Shown: positions 8,660 through 17,603, counted from the first letter of the stretch. The stretch is 64,000 nucleotides of DNA from Porphyrobacter sp. (GCA_017744315.1 JAGIBN010000004.1:1-64000), one strand, 5' to 3'. The notes: a model not told the origin generated them from the sequence alone. Numbers and translations: made by a program.

Positions 8660-9574
8660 CTACTGGCCGATCACCTTGATCGCCATCGCCGCGGCCGCAG
8701 AGCGGGTTTCTACGCCAAGCTTCTCGTAGATCCGCTCCAGGTGCTTCTGCACCGTTCGTGGGCTGATGCTCAGCACCTCGCTGATGTCGGAGTTGGACTT
8801 GCCGTAGCTGATCCACAGCATGACTTCGGCTTCGCGCTGAGTCAGGCCGAGCTGCCGCTGCAGCTTTTGCGCATCCCGTTCTGGATTGAGCTCAGTCAGG
8901 CGGATGAGCACTTCGTTGCTGCGGTAGCGCTCGATGATCGCCAGTTCCAGTGAGCAATCCGGGCGCTCGACGCGGGCGCTGGCGCCGTTGGCTCCAGTGC
9001 GGGAGAGCAACCTCTCCACCACGCTACGGATCTCTGTCGGCAGGTTTGCTTCGCGCCGATCCCATCCGGGCAATGTGCGAGCAATCAGGCGCTCGGCCTT
9101 CGGGGTGCACCAGAGCAATTCGCCGGACGTATCGGTCGCCATCATCATGCGCCCGGTGGCATCGAGGCTCGCGGTGCTGGCATGGACCGCCCTGCCGTTA
9201 GCCATGTGAAGCCGGACCCTGACCAGCAGCTCATCCAGGTTGACGGGCTTGCGGACGTAGTCGACGCCTCCGACCTCGAACGCCTCGATCACATGCTCGC
9301 TCTCGGTCAGCCCGGTCATAAAGATCACCGGCACATGCGAGAGCGCGGGATCCTGCTTGATCCTCAGCGTGGTTTCGAAACCGTCGAGCCCCGGCATGAT
9401 CGCGTCGACCACCACAAGGTCTGGTACCGTCCGGCTCAGGATGTCGAGGCCCGCTCGGCCCGAGTTGGCCACCAGCGCGGTGATCTGCGCCGCTTCCAGC
9501 ATGCTCGCCACGGTTCGAAGCGAGTCCGGATCGTCATCGACCACCAGCACGGTATCGGCATGCAAGGCACCCAC
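8660..9574 (-). CDS. LuxR-type response regulator
   Basis: 304-residue regulator: REC domain at residues 8-125 (VLVVDDD, phosphoacceptor Asp57 in VVVDAIMPG, Lys in YVRKPVN), a PAS-like middle region, and a C-terminal LuxR helix-turn-helix (LTQREAEVMLWISYGKSNSD...SPRTVQKHLERIYEKLGV). The GTG at 9574 overlaps the stop region of the upstream kinase and has GGAGG 9 bases before it, so it is probably coupled to the kinase. It likely controls the neighbouring amine-oxidation or receptor genes (inference from position). Confidence 0.88.
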   Translation of the reverse strand: MGALHADTVLVVDDDPDSLRTVASMLEAAQITALVANSGRAGLDILSRTVPDLVVVDAIMPGLDGFETTLRIKQDPALSHVPVIFMTGLTESEHVIEAFEVGGVDYVRKPVNLDELLVRVRLHMANGRAVHASTASLDATGRMMMATDTSGELLWCTPKAERLIARTLPGWDRREANLPTEIRSVVERLLSRTGANGASARVERPDCSLELAIIERYRSNEVLIRLTELNPERDAQKLQRQLGLTQREAEVMLWISYGKSNSDISEVLSISPRTVQKHLERIYEKLGVETRSAAAAMAIKVIGQ

Positions 9575-9575
9575 T

Positions 9576-11291
9576 TCAGTAAGCCTCCAGCTTTCGTGAC
9601 ATTGCGGCGAGATCGAACCGGTCGAGCTTTTCGAGGAGGAAGGCGACCAGGTCCTCCGCCTCGGGCACTTCATCCGCCAGCTCGCCCAATACGCTTTCGA
9701 CGCCTCGATAATGACCGATGCTCAGGAACTCGCGAATTCGGACCACGTAGGGCAAGACCTGGGCGTTCGCGCTGTCCGACTGCGTTACAGCCGGTGGCTT
9801 GCCCGATGCCGGTGCATTCCGGCAGGTGAGATCGAGCAGTCCGCCGACCGCTTCGAGCAAGGCATTGAACTCCACCGGCTTGGCCAGGAACGCGTCATGC
9901 ATCGGGTCCTCGGTGGCGGCCTGCGGCCTTTCCTGCATATTGCCGGACAGCATCAGGATACGGACCTGCCGCCCAAGCAACTCGCGGATCCGAAGGCCGG
10001 TCTCCCAGCCGGAAATTCCCGGCAGGTTGATATCGAGAACCGCAAGATCGAACGAGCTCCTGCGGCAGATACCGACCGCGGTCTCGCCGTCAGGCACTGC
10101 CGTCACGACAAAGCCCTGTGAGGCGAGCAAGGCTCTCATGAATGACAGCTGCTCGGGGTCGTCATCCACGAGCAGTATCGATCGTCCACGGCCATCGAGC
10201 GCGACCGCCGGGACGGATACGGCCGGCCTGCGGAGAGCCGAGTTGGCGAAGGCGCCCGCCACTTCGCCGAGCATCAGTGTCACACGGAAGCAGGTACCCA
10301 CGCCCGGTTCGCTCTCGACCTCGATCTGGCCCCCGAGCATCTCGACGATCGCCTTGGTGATCGGCAGCCCGAGACCGACGCCCGGCCGCCGTTGCTGGTC
10401 TTCCGCCTCGCCGCGTTCGAAGGGAATGAAGATGCGCTCTCGGTCCGCAGCGGAGATCCCCGGCCCGGTGTCGATGACTTCGAACACTGCGATCTGGTTC
10501 GAGTACCTGACCTTCAGGGTCACCGAGCCTCGATCGGTGAACTTGATCGCGTTCGACAGCAGGTTGATCAACACTTGGCGCAGGCGGCTCTGATCCGTCC
10601 GCACCAGTTCGGGCAAGCGTCCGGACAGCTCTACGCGAAAGTCGAGGTCCTTGGCCTCGGCATCGGGACGCATCATCCAGCAGGTCTGGTCGATGAACTC
10701 ACGCAAGCTGACCTGATCGGTCCGGATGCGCATCATGCCGTTCTCGAGCAGCGAGATATCGAGCAGGCCTTCGACCAGGTTGGTCAAATGTTCGGCGCTG
10801 CGCTTGATCACCCTGGCAGCCCCGCGGGCATCTTGATGCTCGCTCCGTTCGATCAGTTGGGCGTAGCCGTAGATCGCATTGAGGGGAGAGCGGATCTCAT
10901 GGCTGACGTTGGCCAGATACCGGCTCTTCGCGGCGTTGGCGGTCTCGGCCGCGAGACTTCGGCGGGATAGCGCAGCGGCCTCGGACGAAGCGGCGTCGGC
11001 CAGCTTGCTGCGCTGGCTGGCGAAGAGACCCATTCCTGCTGCAGTGCACCAACCCGTGATAGCCAGCGCCCAAGCGGAGAGCTGCTCGACCTCGCTGTCG
11101 CTGAAGTCGAAGGCAACCAGCGCAGCCATCGCAGGAAGCGCGAGGCGCAGGACCGACGTCGGCCCCCAATGCCTGAACACATCCGGCGATTCGGTGGGCA
11201 ACTCCGATAGATGCGCGTCGGATGGGCCTCTCCTGGGCGGGAGACCCGAACCGACGATTGCCCACCCCCCCGGGCAGATTTCATCTTTCAC
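9576..11291 (-). CDS. Hybrid sensor histidine kinase
   Basis: 571-residue kinase. Two hydrophobic stretches (about residues 48-60 and 72-90) could anchor it, with almost no periplasmic sensor. The HisKA motif YLANVSHEIRSPLNAI carries His131, the ATPase shows NLLSNAIKF, DTGPGIS and GVGLGLPITK, and a REC domain (ILLVDDDPEQ; acceptor Asp in LAVLDINLPG) follows. The last roughly 90 residues are helical and unassigned. Start GTG 11291 follows GAGGG. It is coupled to the LuxR-type regulator downstream, forming one two-component system. Confidence 0.9.
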   Translation of the reverse strand: MKDEICPGGWAIVGSGLPPRRGPSDAHLSELPTESPDVFRHWGPTSVLRLALPAMAALVAFDFSDSEVEQLSAWALAITGWCTAAGMGLFASQRSKLADAASSEAAALSRRSLAAETANAAKSRYLANVSHEIRSPLNAIYGYAQLIERSEHQDARGAARVIKRSAEHLTNLVEGLLDISLLENGMMRIRTDQVSLREFIDQTCWMMRPDAEAKDLDFRVELSGRLPELVRTDQSRLRQVLINLLSNAIKFTDRGSVTLKVRYSNQIAVFEVIDTGPGISAADRERIFIPFERGEAEDQQRRPGVGLGLPITKAIVEMLGGQIEVESEPGVGTCFRVTLMLGEVAGAFANSALRRPAVSVPAVALDGRGRSILLVDDDPEQLSFMRALLASQGFVVTAVPDGETAVGICRRSSFDLAVLDINLPGISGWETGLRIRELLGRQVRILMLSGNMQERPQAATEDPMHDAFLAKPVEFNALLEAVGGLLDLTCRNAPASGKPPAVTQSDSANAQVLPYVVRIREFLSIGHYRGVESVLGELADEVPEAEDLVAFLLEKLDRFDLAAMSRKLEAY

Positions 11292-11420
11292 AACGCGACC
11301 CTCATCGGCGCGGGCAGCTACTCAAATGCGCCGACACTCATGCTGCAACGCAAAATTGGATTACGCAAGTGCCTGTTGCATCGCACAATCCCAAGCGATG
11401 TCGTCACACTTGCTGTCCGG

Positions 11421-11618
11421 TCAGTGGGACGGTTGTCGCGCCATTCGGACGACCAGGCGCTCGGCGACCGAATTACGGATAGCCATGCCCTTGCGCAGCT
11501 TTGCCCAGGTGTTGAGGCTGATGCCGAAGTGATGCTGAATCACATCAGCCTTGTGGCAATTGACCATCGTTTCCATCCGCTGCACCACCGAGCGATCAAC
11601 CACCGTCATTCTCTGCAC
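11421..11618 (-). CDS. Small HTH-like protein, uncharacterised
   Basis: 65-residue basic protein not assigned to a family. The middle (KADVIQHHFGISLNTWAKLR) reads like a helix-turn-helix: a helix, a GIS turn and a recognition-like helix. The next part, RKGMAIRNSVAERLVVRM, would be a third helix, as in small lambda-repressor-like or excisionase-like folds. GTG 11618 has GGAGA 7 bases upstream; ATG 11609 is an alternative. It lies between the receptor at 11723 and the kinase, on the same strand. The gene call is moderate because the frame is short. Confidence 0.5.
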   Translation of the reverse strand: MQRMTVVDRSVVQRMETMVNCHKADVIQHHFGISLNTWAKLRKGMAIRNSVAERLVVRMARQPSH

Positions 11619-11666
11619 GACCCGTTCTCCATTGCTTTTGTAAGAGAAAAGCTAGGAGAGCGGCTT

Positions 11667-11702
11667 GGCCGCCTGAATACGTCATTCGCCGTATTGGCGG
11701 CC
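11667..11702. terminator. Hairpin downstream of receptor
   Basis: Two stacked stems: GGCCGCC / GGCGGCC outside and AATACG / CGTATT inside, separated by a 2-base bulge, with an 8-base loop. It lies 20 bases past the stop of the leftward receptor (11723). On that strand pyrimidine-rich sequence with a short T-run follows, fitting a terminator. Confidence 0.55.
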
Positions 11703-11722
11703 TTGCGCGAGTTGCGGTTGGG

Positions 11723-13945
11723 TCAGAACTTGAACGACGCCTCCGCCCCGTAAACCCGCGGGCGAGCCTTGAAGACGAAGCCTCCGGGCGAAAACTCGGC
11801 GTTGTACTTCTCGTTGAACAGGTTCTTCGCGAAAGCGAACAGGCCCCAGCGGCCTCCCTCGATCCCGGCCCGCGCATCCACCAGGTCGATCGGGTCGCGC
11901 ACGGTCGAATTCGGCACGTCCCACCACGTCTTGCCCGTGCGGCGGTAGTCGATCCGGAGCAAGCCATCGAGCGAGTCGGTGAGCTGCGGGGTCCATTGCG
12001 CACCGAGGTTGATCGTCGCGCGCGAGATTAGCGGCAGTTCGTTGCCGATGAAGTCGGGGTCGGGGAACTCCTTGATGTCGCTCCAGGTCATGCCGAGTGC
12101 GGCGTTGAACTGCAGGTCGGGCGCCGGGCGAACGAAGGCTTCGAGCTCGAAACCATCGATGCGCGCCTTGGGCACGTTGCCAAGGTTCTGCGTCGAGTTC
12201 GCTGCCAGGAAGACAAAGAAATAGCTGTTCTTCGTCTCGGTCGTGAACACCGCGCCGTTCAACGTCAGCACGTTGTCGAGAAGCTGGGTCTTGAAGCCGG
12301 CCTCGAGGGTCTCGGCAACTTCAGCCTGGAAGATGTCACCCACGCCAACGATGCCGTTGGCCTCGGCGACCCCGCCGACGCCGGTCTGATTGAAGCCGCC
12401 GCTGCGGAAGCCCTTCGAATAGCCGCCGTAGAGGGTGATATCGGGCGTCGGCATGTAGGTCAGCGTCAACTTCGGTTGCCAGGCGTCGAAGGTCACTTCG
12501 CGCACTTCGCCAGTCGTGCCGTTGGGCTGGCCGGCGCCGTTCATGAACTGGGGCGGAGTGAGCGTGGTGTTCTCGCGATGGTCGCGATCGTAGCGCAGCG
12601 AGGCATCGACCCGGAATTGATCGGAGAATTCGTAGCCGAGATTGGCGAAGCCGGCCCAGGCGAAGTTGTCTTGTGAGTCTGCCAGGTACGAGAACTGCGG
12701 ATTGGCCGGATTGGTGCTCGGCGTCCGGTAGACCGGGAACACGCCCTGCCCGGTATCGACCATGTTGCCGGTTGAGATGAAGCGGTCGGTCGCGATCATG
12801 TAGGCGCCGACCATCCAGAACAGCTTCTGGTCGTCAGGCGACTGGATGCGCAGTTCCTGGCTCAACGCCTCGACGTCGAGATACTGGCTCTGGTTGAGGT
12901 CGAACCCATTGCCGGGGCCGAAGATGGCTTCGAACAGGTTGAAGAAGAACGATTCCGGGATCGGCAGGAAGTCGAACGCGTCACCGGTCAGAATCTCGCT
13001 GACGGTGTCGTAGGACGTGATCGAGGTCGCGGTGAAATGTTCGCCTTCGTAGGAGATCTTTGCGGCCACGTTGTAGATATCGCGATCGTTCTGGCCGGCG
13101 TTGTTGACCCGAACCGGAAGGCTGGTGTCGTTCACGTCGGAGACGATGTTGAAGTAGAGCGCCTGGGTCCGCAGCAGATCCATCGAGCCGCGCAGATCGA
13201 CTTCCCAGCCGCTCCCGAGATCGAACAGCAGGTTCCCGCGCAGCGCGATGTTCTTGTACGGATCGGCGTCCTCGCCAAGGTATGTGTTGGGAATGAAGCC
13301 GTCGGTATCGTAATATTGTCCCGCAAGGCGGAACTTGACCGCCTCCGAGGCGAGTGGCCCGCTGACCGAACCGCGCGCGTACCAGCCGAAGCCGTTGTCG
13401 ACGCCTGCGGTGATCTTGCCTTCGAAGTCGTCGGTCGGCTGCTTGGTCTGGATGATGATCGCGCCGCCGATCGCGTTGCGGCCATAGAGACCGCCCTGCG
13501 GCCCCCTGAGAACCTCGATCTGCTGGATATCGAACAGGTCCTGGTTGAACTGCGCCGGATTGACCTGCTGCACCCCGTCGACGACCACAGCCACCGAGGG
13601 CTCGCTGTTGCGCGCCTGGGTGATGCCGCGAATGACGATGAAGGCGTTGCCCGCGTTTTGTGTCTCCACGAGGTTCACGTTCGGCGTAAGGCTGATGAAA
13701 TCGATCGGCCGCGTGATGCGCGCGTTCTCGATCGTTTCCTGCGAGAACGCGGTTATGGCGGCCGGCGTGTTCTGCAATTCGTCCGAACGGCGCAGACCCG
13801 TGACTACGATCGTATTGCCTGAGGTGTTCTCATTCGAAGTGGCAGTCTCTGTGGACTGATCCTGACCCAAGGCGGGCGACGCCGCCATAAGACCAGCAAG
13901 CGCAAGCGCACCCCAAGAACCTGTTCGCAGATAGCGATCCATCAT
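11723..13945 (-). CDS. TonB-dependent receptor
   Basis: 740-residue outer-membrane receptor with signal peptide (ending ASPALGQ), TonB-box region NTIVVTGLRRSDE and plug motifs AFIVIRGITQARNSEPSVA, IQQIEVLRGPQGGLYGRNA and IGGAIIIQTKQP. The barrel ends YGAEASFKF. This is the subfamily often found next to catabolic genes in sphingomonads; no substrate can be read from it. ATG 13945 and 13942 are adjacent, with a G-run just upstream. Its own hairpin terminator separates it from the downstream small gene. Confidence 0.92.
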   Translation of the reverse strand: MMDRYLRTGSWGALALAGLMAASPALGQDQSTETATSNENTSGNTIVVTGLRRSDELQNTPAAITAFSQETIENARITRPIDFISLTPNVNLVETQNAGNAFIVIRGITQARNSEPSVAVVVDGVQQVNPAQFNQDLFDIQQIEVLRGPQGGLYGRNAIGGAIIIQTKQPTDDFEGKITAGVDNGFGWYARGSVSGPLASEAVKFRLAGQYYDTDGFIPNTYLGEDADPYKNIALRGNLLFDLGSGWEVDLRGSMDLLRTQALYFNIVSDVNDTSLPVRVNNAGQNDRDIYNVAAKISYEGEHFTATSITSYDTVSEILTGDAFDFLPIPESFFFNLFEAIFGPGNGFDLNQSQYLDVEALSQELRIQSPDDQKLFWMVGAYMIATDRFISTGNMVDTGQGVFPVYRTPSTNPANPQFSYLADSQDNFAWAGFANLGYEFSDQFRVDASLRYDRDHRENTTLTPPQFMNGAGQPNGTTGEVREVTFDAWQPKLTLTYMPTPDITLYGGYSKGFRSGGFNQTGVGGVAEANGIVGVGDIFQAEVAETLEAGFKTQLLDNVLTLNGAVFTTETKNSYFFVFLAANSTQNLGNVPKARIDGFELEAFVRPAPDLQFNAALGMTWSDIKEFPDPDFIGNELPLISRATINLGAQWTPQLTDSLDGLLRIDYRRTGKTWWDVPNSTVRDPIDLVDARAGIEGGRWGLFAFAKNLFNEKYNAEFSPGGFVFKARPRVYGAEASFKF

Positions 13946-14162
13946 GTCCCCCCCGTTTTTATTCTTGGCTTGTTATAGCAGAAGCGAAAGGTGCAGGAAA
14001 TAATTCGCTAAATCAGGGCTCGGATGCTGGAACGCATTCCGAGAGAACTAATTCCGAGCAGCTATTGGCACCGTGTTCGACAAGGACCCGCCGTCCAATT
14101 CCGCCTCGACGGCTGTCCGCACATGAGGCAAATTGCGGCATCCGCCGAAAAGGGGATCGACC
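13946..14162. promoter_or_regulatory. Divergent intergenic region
   Basis: 217 bases between the leftward receptor and the rightward DUF4242 gene. It contains an imperfect inverted repeat, TCGGATGC (14020-14027) with GCATTCCGA (14034-14042), and a second copy of ATTCCGAG nearby. Possible operator; no firm promoter. Confidence 0.3.
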
Positions 14163-14435
14163 ATGCCGCAATTCGTGATCGAGCGGGAAATGCCCGGGGT
14201 CGGAAGCGCTTCGCCCAACGACCTCAAGGCCGCCTCGCAAACCAGCTGCAACGTCCTGAGGGAACTGGGACCCGACATCCAATGGGTCCACAGCTACGTT
14301 ACCGACGACAAGATCTACTGCATCTATCGCGCACCCAGCGCCGAGATCATCCGTGAACACGCCGAAAAGGGCGGCTTTCCGGCAAACTCGATCAGTCAGA
14401 TCCGGACGATAATCGACCCGACGACTGCGGAATAA
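14163..14435 (+). CDS. DUF4242 domain protein (SCO4226-like nickel-binding superfamily)
   Basis: 90-residue small cytosolic protein. It begins MPQFVIEREMPGVG and has the ferredoxin-like ILRELG...WVHSYVTDDKIYC pattern followed by YRAPSAEIIREHAEKGGFP, which matches DUF4242. Members such as SCO4226 bind nickel, but a general function is not known. The ATG at 14163 is preceded by AAGGGGA. A hairpin just after the stop closes the unit. Confidence 0.75.
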   Translation: MPQFVIEREMPGVGSASPNDLKAASQTSCNVLRELGPDIQWVHSYVTDDKIYCIYRAPSAEIIREHAEKGGFPANSISQIRTIIDPTTAE

Positions 14436-14437
14436 AA

Positions 14438-14473
14438 AATCCTCCCCAAGACGCTTAGGTCGTGGGGAGGATT
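14438..14473. terminator. Convergent bidirectional terminator
   Basis: Perfect 10-bp stem AATCCTCCCC / GGGGAGGATT with a 16-base loop, between the stops of the DUF4242 gene (14435) and rpoH (14502). A-runs on the left side give T-runs for leftward transcripts. The stem ends share sequence with the palindromic elements at 59657-59797. Confidence 0.7.
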
Positions 14474-14501
14474 AACCGTCGCTCGGGGCGACGGCGGGGG
14501 G

Positions 14502-15413
14502 TCAGGCGGCCGCTAGCAACCTTTCGCCGGCGATGCGCTGCATCGCCTTCTGCAGCTTCTCGAACGCGCGCACCTCGATCTGGCGGATGCGTTCGCGGCT
14601 GACGTCGTAGACCTGGCTCAGTTCTTCCAGGGTCTGCGGATTTTCCGTCAGGCGACGTTCGGTGAGGATGTGCTGCTCGCGCTCGTTGAGGCTTCCCATC
14701 GCTTCGGTCAGCATCTCGTGCCGCACCATCGCCTCTTCGGCGTCGGCGACGGTTTCATCCTGCAGCGGACGGTCGTCGGTCAGCCAATCCTGCCACTGGC
14801 CGGCGCCTTCCTCGTCACCGCGCAGGCTGACGTTGAGCGACGCGTCGCCGCCCATCATCATCCGCCGGTTCATGTTGATCACTTCCTGCTCGGGCACGCC
14901 GAGGTCGGTGGCGATCTTGGCGAGATCGTCCGGATGCAGATCGCTGTCCTCGTAAGCTTCGAGGTTCTTCTTCATCCGGCGAAGGTTGAAGAACAGCTTC
15001 TTCTGCGCCGCGGTGGTGCCCATCTTCACCAGGCTCCAGGTGCGCAGGATGTATTCCTGGATCGAGGCCTTGATCCACCACATCGCGTAAGTCGCCAGGC
15101 GGAACCCGCGATCGGGCTCGAACTTCTTGACGCCCTGCATCAGGCCGACGTTTCCTTCGGAAATGAGGTCGCTGACCGGCAGGCCGTAGCCGCGATAGCC
15201 CATGGCGATCTTGGCCACGAGTCGCAGGTGGCTGGTCACAAGCTGTGCCGCAGCTTCCGGATCCTGATGCTCCGAATAGCGCTTGGCGAGCATGTATTCC
15301 TGCTCGGCCGTAAGCACCGGGAATTTCTTGATTTCGGACAGGTAGCGGTTGAGGCTCTGCTCACCGCCAAGCGCCGGGACGCTCGCTGACCGGGTGGTTT
15401 TTCTCTCGCTCAC
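14502..15413 (-). CDS. rpoH: RNA polymerase heat-shock sigma factor RpoH (sigma 32)
   Basis: Sigma-70-family factor directing heat-shock transcription. The SASVPALGGEQSLNRYLSEI start is typical of alphaproteobacterial RpoH. Region 2 shows VTSHLRLVAKIAMGYRGYG and ATYAMWWIKASIQEYILR, the RpoH box follows (TTAAQKKLFFNLRRMK), and region 4 ends DVSRERIRQIEVRAFEKLQ. I place the start at GTG 15413 (303 residues) because AGGG lies 5 bases upstream and the family usually begins close to this point; the frame is open to 15485. No heat-shock-type promoter was recognised upstream. Confidence 0.93.
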   Translation of the reverse strand: MSERKTTRSASVPALGGEQSLNRYLSEIKKFPVLTAEQEYMLAKRYSEHQDPEAAAQLVTSHLRLVAKIAMGYRGYGLPVSDLISEGNVGLMQGVKKFEPDRGFRLATYAMWWIKASIQEYILRTWSLVKMGTTAAQKKLFFNLRRMKKNLEAYEDSDLHPDDLAKIATDLGVPEQEVINMNRRMMMGGDASLNVSLRGDEEGAGQWQDWLTDDRPLQDETVADAEEAMVRHEMLTEAMGSLNEREQHILTERRLTENPQTLEELSQVYDVSRERIRQIEVRAFEKLQKAMQRIAGERLLAAA

Positions 15414-15542
15414 GTATTCCCTAGACCTTTCTCGTCGGCCAACTGTTCGCGAACCCCTGATGGGCGTCCGCCGGGGCGTGGCCACGTACTTATCCCCCTT
15501 ATAAACGAAAAAACCGGCACGATGGCGCGCTTTTCGTCGATT

Positions 15543-16487
15543 TCAATGACCGGTTTCGTCGATAAGTTCCTTCATGTCGGGCGGCAGATCGCTGGTGAAG
15601 CGCAGTCTGTCCGATGTCACGGGATGGACGAATCCGAGCACCGCGGCGTGAAGCGCTTGCCGCTTGAAGCCGAGTTGCTGGAGAACCGGCCGCACCTTCG
15701 AATTAGGTCGCCCATAAAGAGGATCCCCCAATAGAGCATGGCCGATTGACGCAAGGTGAACCCGCACCTGGTGGGTCCTTCCGGTCTCGAGCCGGCATTC
15801 GATGAGGGCGCAGCCATCCATCTTCTGGATCGTCTTATAATGCGTAACCGCGTGTTTTCCTCGCGAGGAATCCTTGGGCAGCACAGCCATTTTCTTGCGG
15901 TTCGCGTCGGAACGCCCGATCCTCTCGTTGACGGAGCCCGAAGGTGGGCTCGGATGCCCATTGCACACTGCGAGATAGGCGCGTTCGAGCGAGTGATCCG
16001 CGAACTGCTTCGCGAGTCCCTCGTGCGCAACGTCCGATTTAGCCACCACGAGCAGGCCGGAGGTGTCCTTGTCGATCCGGTGGACGATGCCCGGACGCGC
16101 AACCCCACCGATCCCTGACAACTGGCCGGCGCAATGGTGCAGCAAGGCGTTCACCAGCGTTCCGTCCGCGTTTCCGGCTGCCGGATGGACAACCATGCCG
16201 GCCGGCTTGTCGATCACGATAAGGTGATCGTCCTCGTAGACGACCACGAGCGGGATTTCCTGCGCCGCGGCCGCAGCTTCGACCGGAGGAGGAAGTTCGA
16301 TCGTGAAGGCCGACTCGCCTGCGATCTTTGCGGAGGGTTGGGAGACCAAAGAGCCGGCCACCGTGACCCTGCCTTCGGTCATCAGGGCCTTGACGCGTTC
16401 GCGCGACAGACCACTGGCTTCGGCCAGCGCCTTATCCAGCCGCTGCCCGCCCTCGAGGACGCCGGTGATGACTCTAACCTCCCCCAT
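15543..16487 (-). CDS. rluD: RluA/RluD family 23S rRNA pseudouridine synthase
   Basis: 314-residue pseudouridine synthase. An N-terminal S4-like domain (GQRLDKALAEASGLSRERVKALMTEG) is followed by the catalytic motif GIVHRIDKDTSGLLVVAKSD, whose Asp is the nucleophile. C-terminal motifs include ETGRTHQVRVHLASIGH and LLGDPLYG. RluD modifies 23S rRNA helix 69; the exact paralogue (RluC or RluD) is inferred from the S4 domain and length. The ATG at 16487 gives the family start and sits 3 bases from the divergent JAMM gene. Confidence 0.9.
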   Translation of the reverse strand: MGEVRVITGVLEGGQRLDKALAEASGLSRERVKALMTEGRVTVAGSLVSQPSAKIAGESAFTIELPPPVEAAAAAQEIPLVVVYEDDHLIVIDKPAGMVVHPAAGNADGTLVNALLHHCAGQLSGIGGVARPGIVHRIDKDTSGLLVVAKSDVAHEGLAKQFADHSLERAYLAVCNGHPSPPSGSVNERIGRSDANRKKMAVLPKDSSRGKHAVTHYKTIQKMDGCALIECRLETGRTHQVRVHLASIGHALLGDPLYGRPNSKVRPVLQQLGFKRQALHAAVLGFVHPVTSDRLRFTSDLPPDMKELIDETGH

Positions 16488-16490
16488 GAT

Positions 16491-16931
16491 ATGAAGATGG
16501 GAATGGCAAACAGGAGCGCAAGGGATACCGGATTGGCTGAACTGCAAATTAGCAAGTCGGCCCTTGAGACTATCCTCGCGCAGGCTTCGCTGGCGGACCC
16601 CGAAGAATGCTGCGGCCTGCTGTTTGGAGCTGGATCCTTGATCGAAGCCGCTCAGCCAGCCGCCAACGTCGCGGCCGACCGGCGCCGCTTCTTCGAAATC
16701 GATCCTCAGACGCTGGTGAATGCTCACCGCTCGGCACGAGCTGGCGGACCGCAATTGTGCGGCTATTTCCATTCACATCCAACCGGAGAGGCGGCCCCGT
16801 CTGCGACCGATCAAGCCCTTGCCAGCGGTGACGGGCGGGTCTGGGCGATCGTCGCCGGGCGGGAGGTAACATTCTGGCGCGACCTCGAGTCCGGATTCAT
16901 GCGGCTTTCCTATACGGTTAATGATCGCTAA
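16491..16931 (+). CDS. JAMM/MPN metalloprotease-like protein
   Basis: 146-residue Mov34/MPN-type zinc hydrolase. The full JAMM signature is present: Glu in DPEECCGLLFG and HSHPTGEAAPSATD, i.e. H-x-H-x7-S-x2-D. Bacterial members cleave small isopeptide or peptide links or act on sulfur-carrier proteins; the target here is unknown. ATGs at 16491, 16497 and 16503 are all possible. It diverges from the rluD-type gene with starts only 3 bases apart and precedes chpT by 11 bases. Confidence 0.85.
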   Translation: MKMGMANRSARDTGLAELQISKSALETILAQASLADPEECCGLLFGAGSLIEAAQPAANVAADRRRFFEIDPQTLVNAHRSARAGGPQLCGYFHSHPTGEAAPSATDQALASGDGRVWAIVAGREVTFWRDLESGFMRLSYTVNDR

Positions 16932-16942
16932 GTCGCTTCGCG

Positions 16943-17587
16943 ATGACTTCCTCAACCGATCTTGCGGCCCTGCTTTGCTCTCGCCTCTGCCACGACCTGC
17001 TCAGCCCGGTCGGAGCGCTCAGCAACGGGCTTGAACTTCTCGCTGACGAGAAGGACCCCGAGATGCGCAAGCGCTGCTTCGAATTGCTCGAGCAGAGCGC
17101 GCGGATCAGCGCCGACAAGCTCAAGTTCTTCCGCCTGGCCTACGGCGCTGCCGGCGGCTTCGGAGAGGCGGTGCCGACAGAGGAACCGCGCAGCCTGATC
17201 AGCGCTCTGGTCGCGGGCAACGAACGGCTCCAGCTGGACTGGGCCGTGGCGGACCTGACCTTGCCCAAGCCGGCGGTGAAGATCCTGCTCAATCTCTCTG
17301 CCATCGCGATCGACGCGCTCGTGCGCGGCGGTACGCTGGCGATCGGTGCCGAGCAACGCGAGGGCGCGACTGAGATCGCGGTTCGCGCGACCGGCCCGCG
17401 CGTGGCGTTCGACGCCAGCATCGGCAAGGCGCTCGATGGGTCGCTGCCAGAAGGCGAACTGTCCGGACGCACCGCACCTGCCCACATGATCCGCCTGCTC
17501 GCCGAAGAGCGCGGCGGCGGCGTGCAATATGCCCTGAGCGGAGAGGCCCTGGTGATGGGCGCCGTACTCCCCGGCAGCCTGGCCTGA
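16943..17587 (+). CDS. chpT: Histidine phosphotransferase ChpT
   Basis: 214-residue phosphotransferase. In Caulobacter ChpT passes phosphate from CckA to CtrA and CpdR, controlling cell-cycle and motility genes. The DHp-like helix contains CSRLCHDLLSPVGALSNGLE with the phospho-accepting His17, followed by a degenerate ATPase-like domain ending in HMIRLLAEERGGGV. Length and motif match the alphaproteobacterial family closely. It is in a rightward series with the JAMM protease and an amidase. Confidence 0.9.
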   Translation: MTSSTDLAALLCSRLCHDLLSPVGALSNGLELLADEKDPEMRKRCFELLEQSARISADKLKFFRLAYGAAGGFGEAVPTEEPRSLISALVAGNERLQLDWAVADLTLPKPAVKILLNLSAIAIDALVRGGTLAIGAEQREGATEIAVRATGPRVAFDASIGKALDGSLPEGELSGRTAPAHMIRLLAEERGGGVQYALSGEALVMGAVLPGSLA

Positions 17588-17603
17588 CACTAGGTCGGCT
17601 CTG

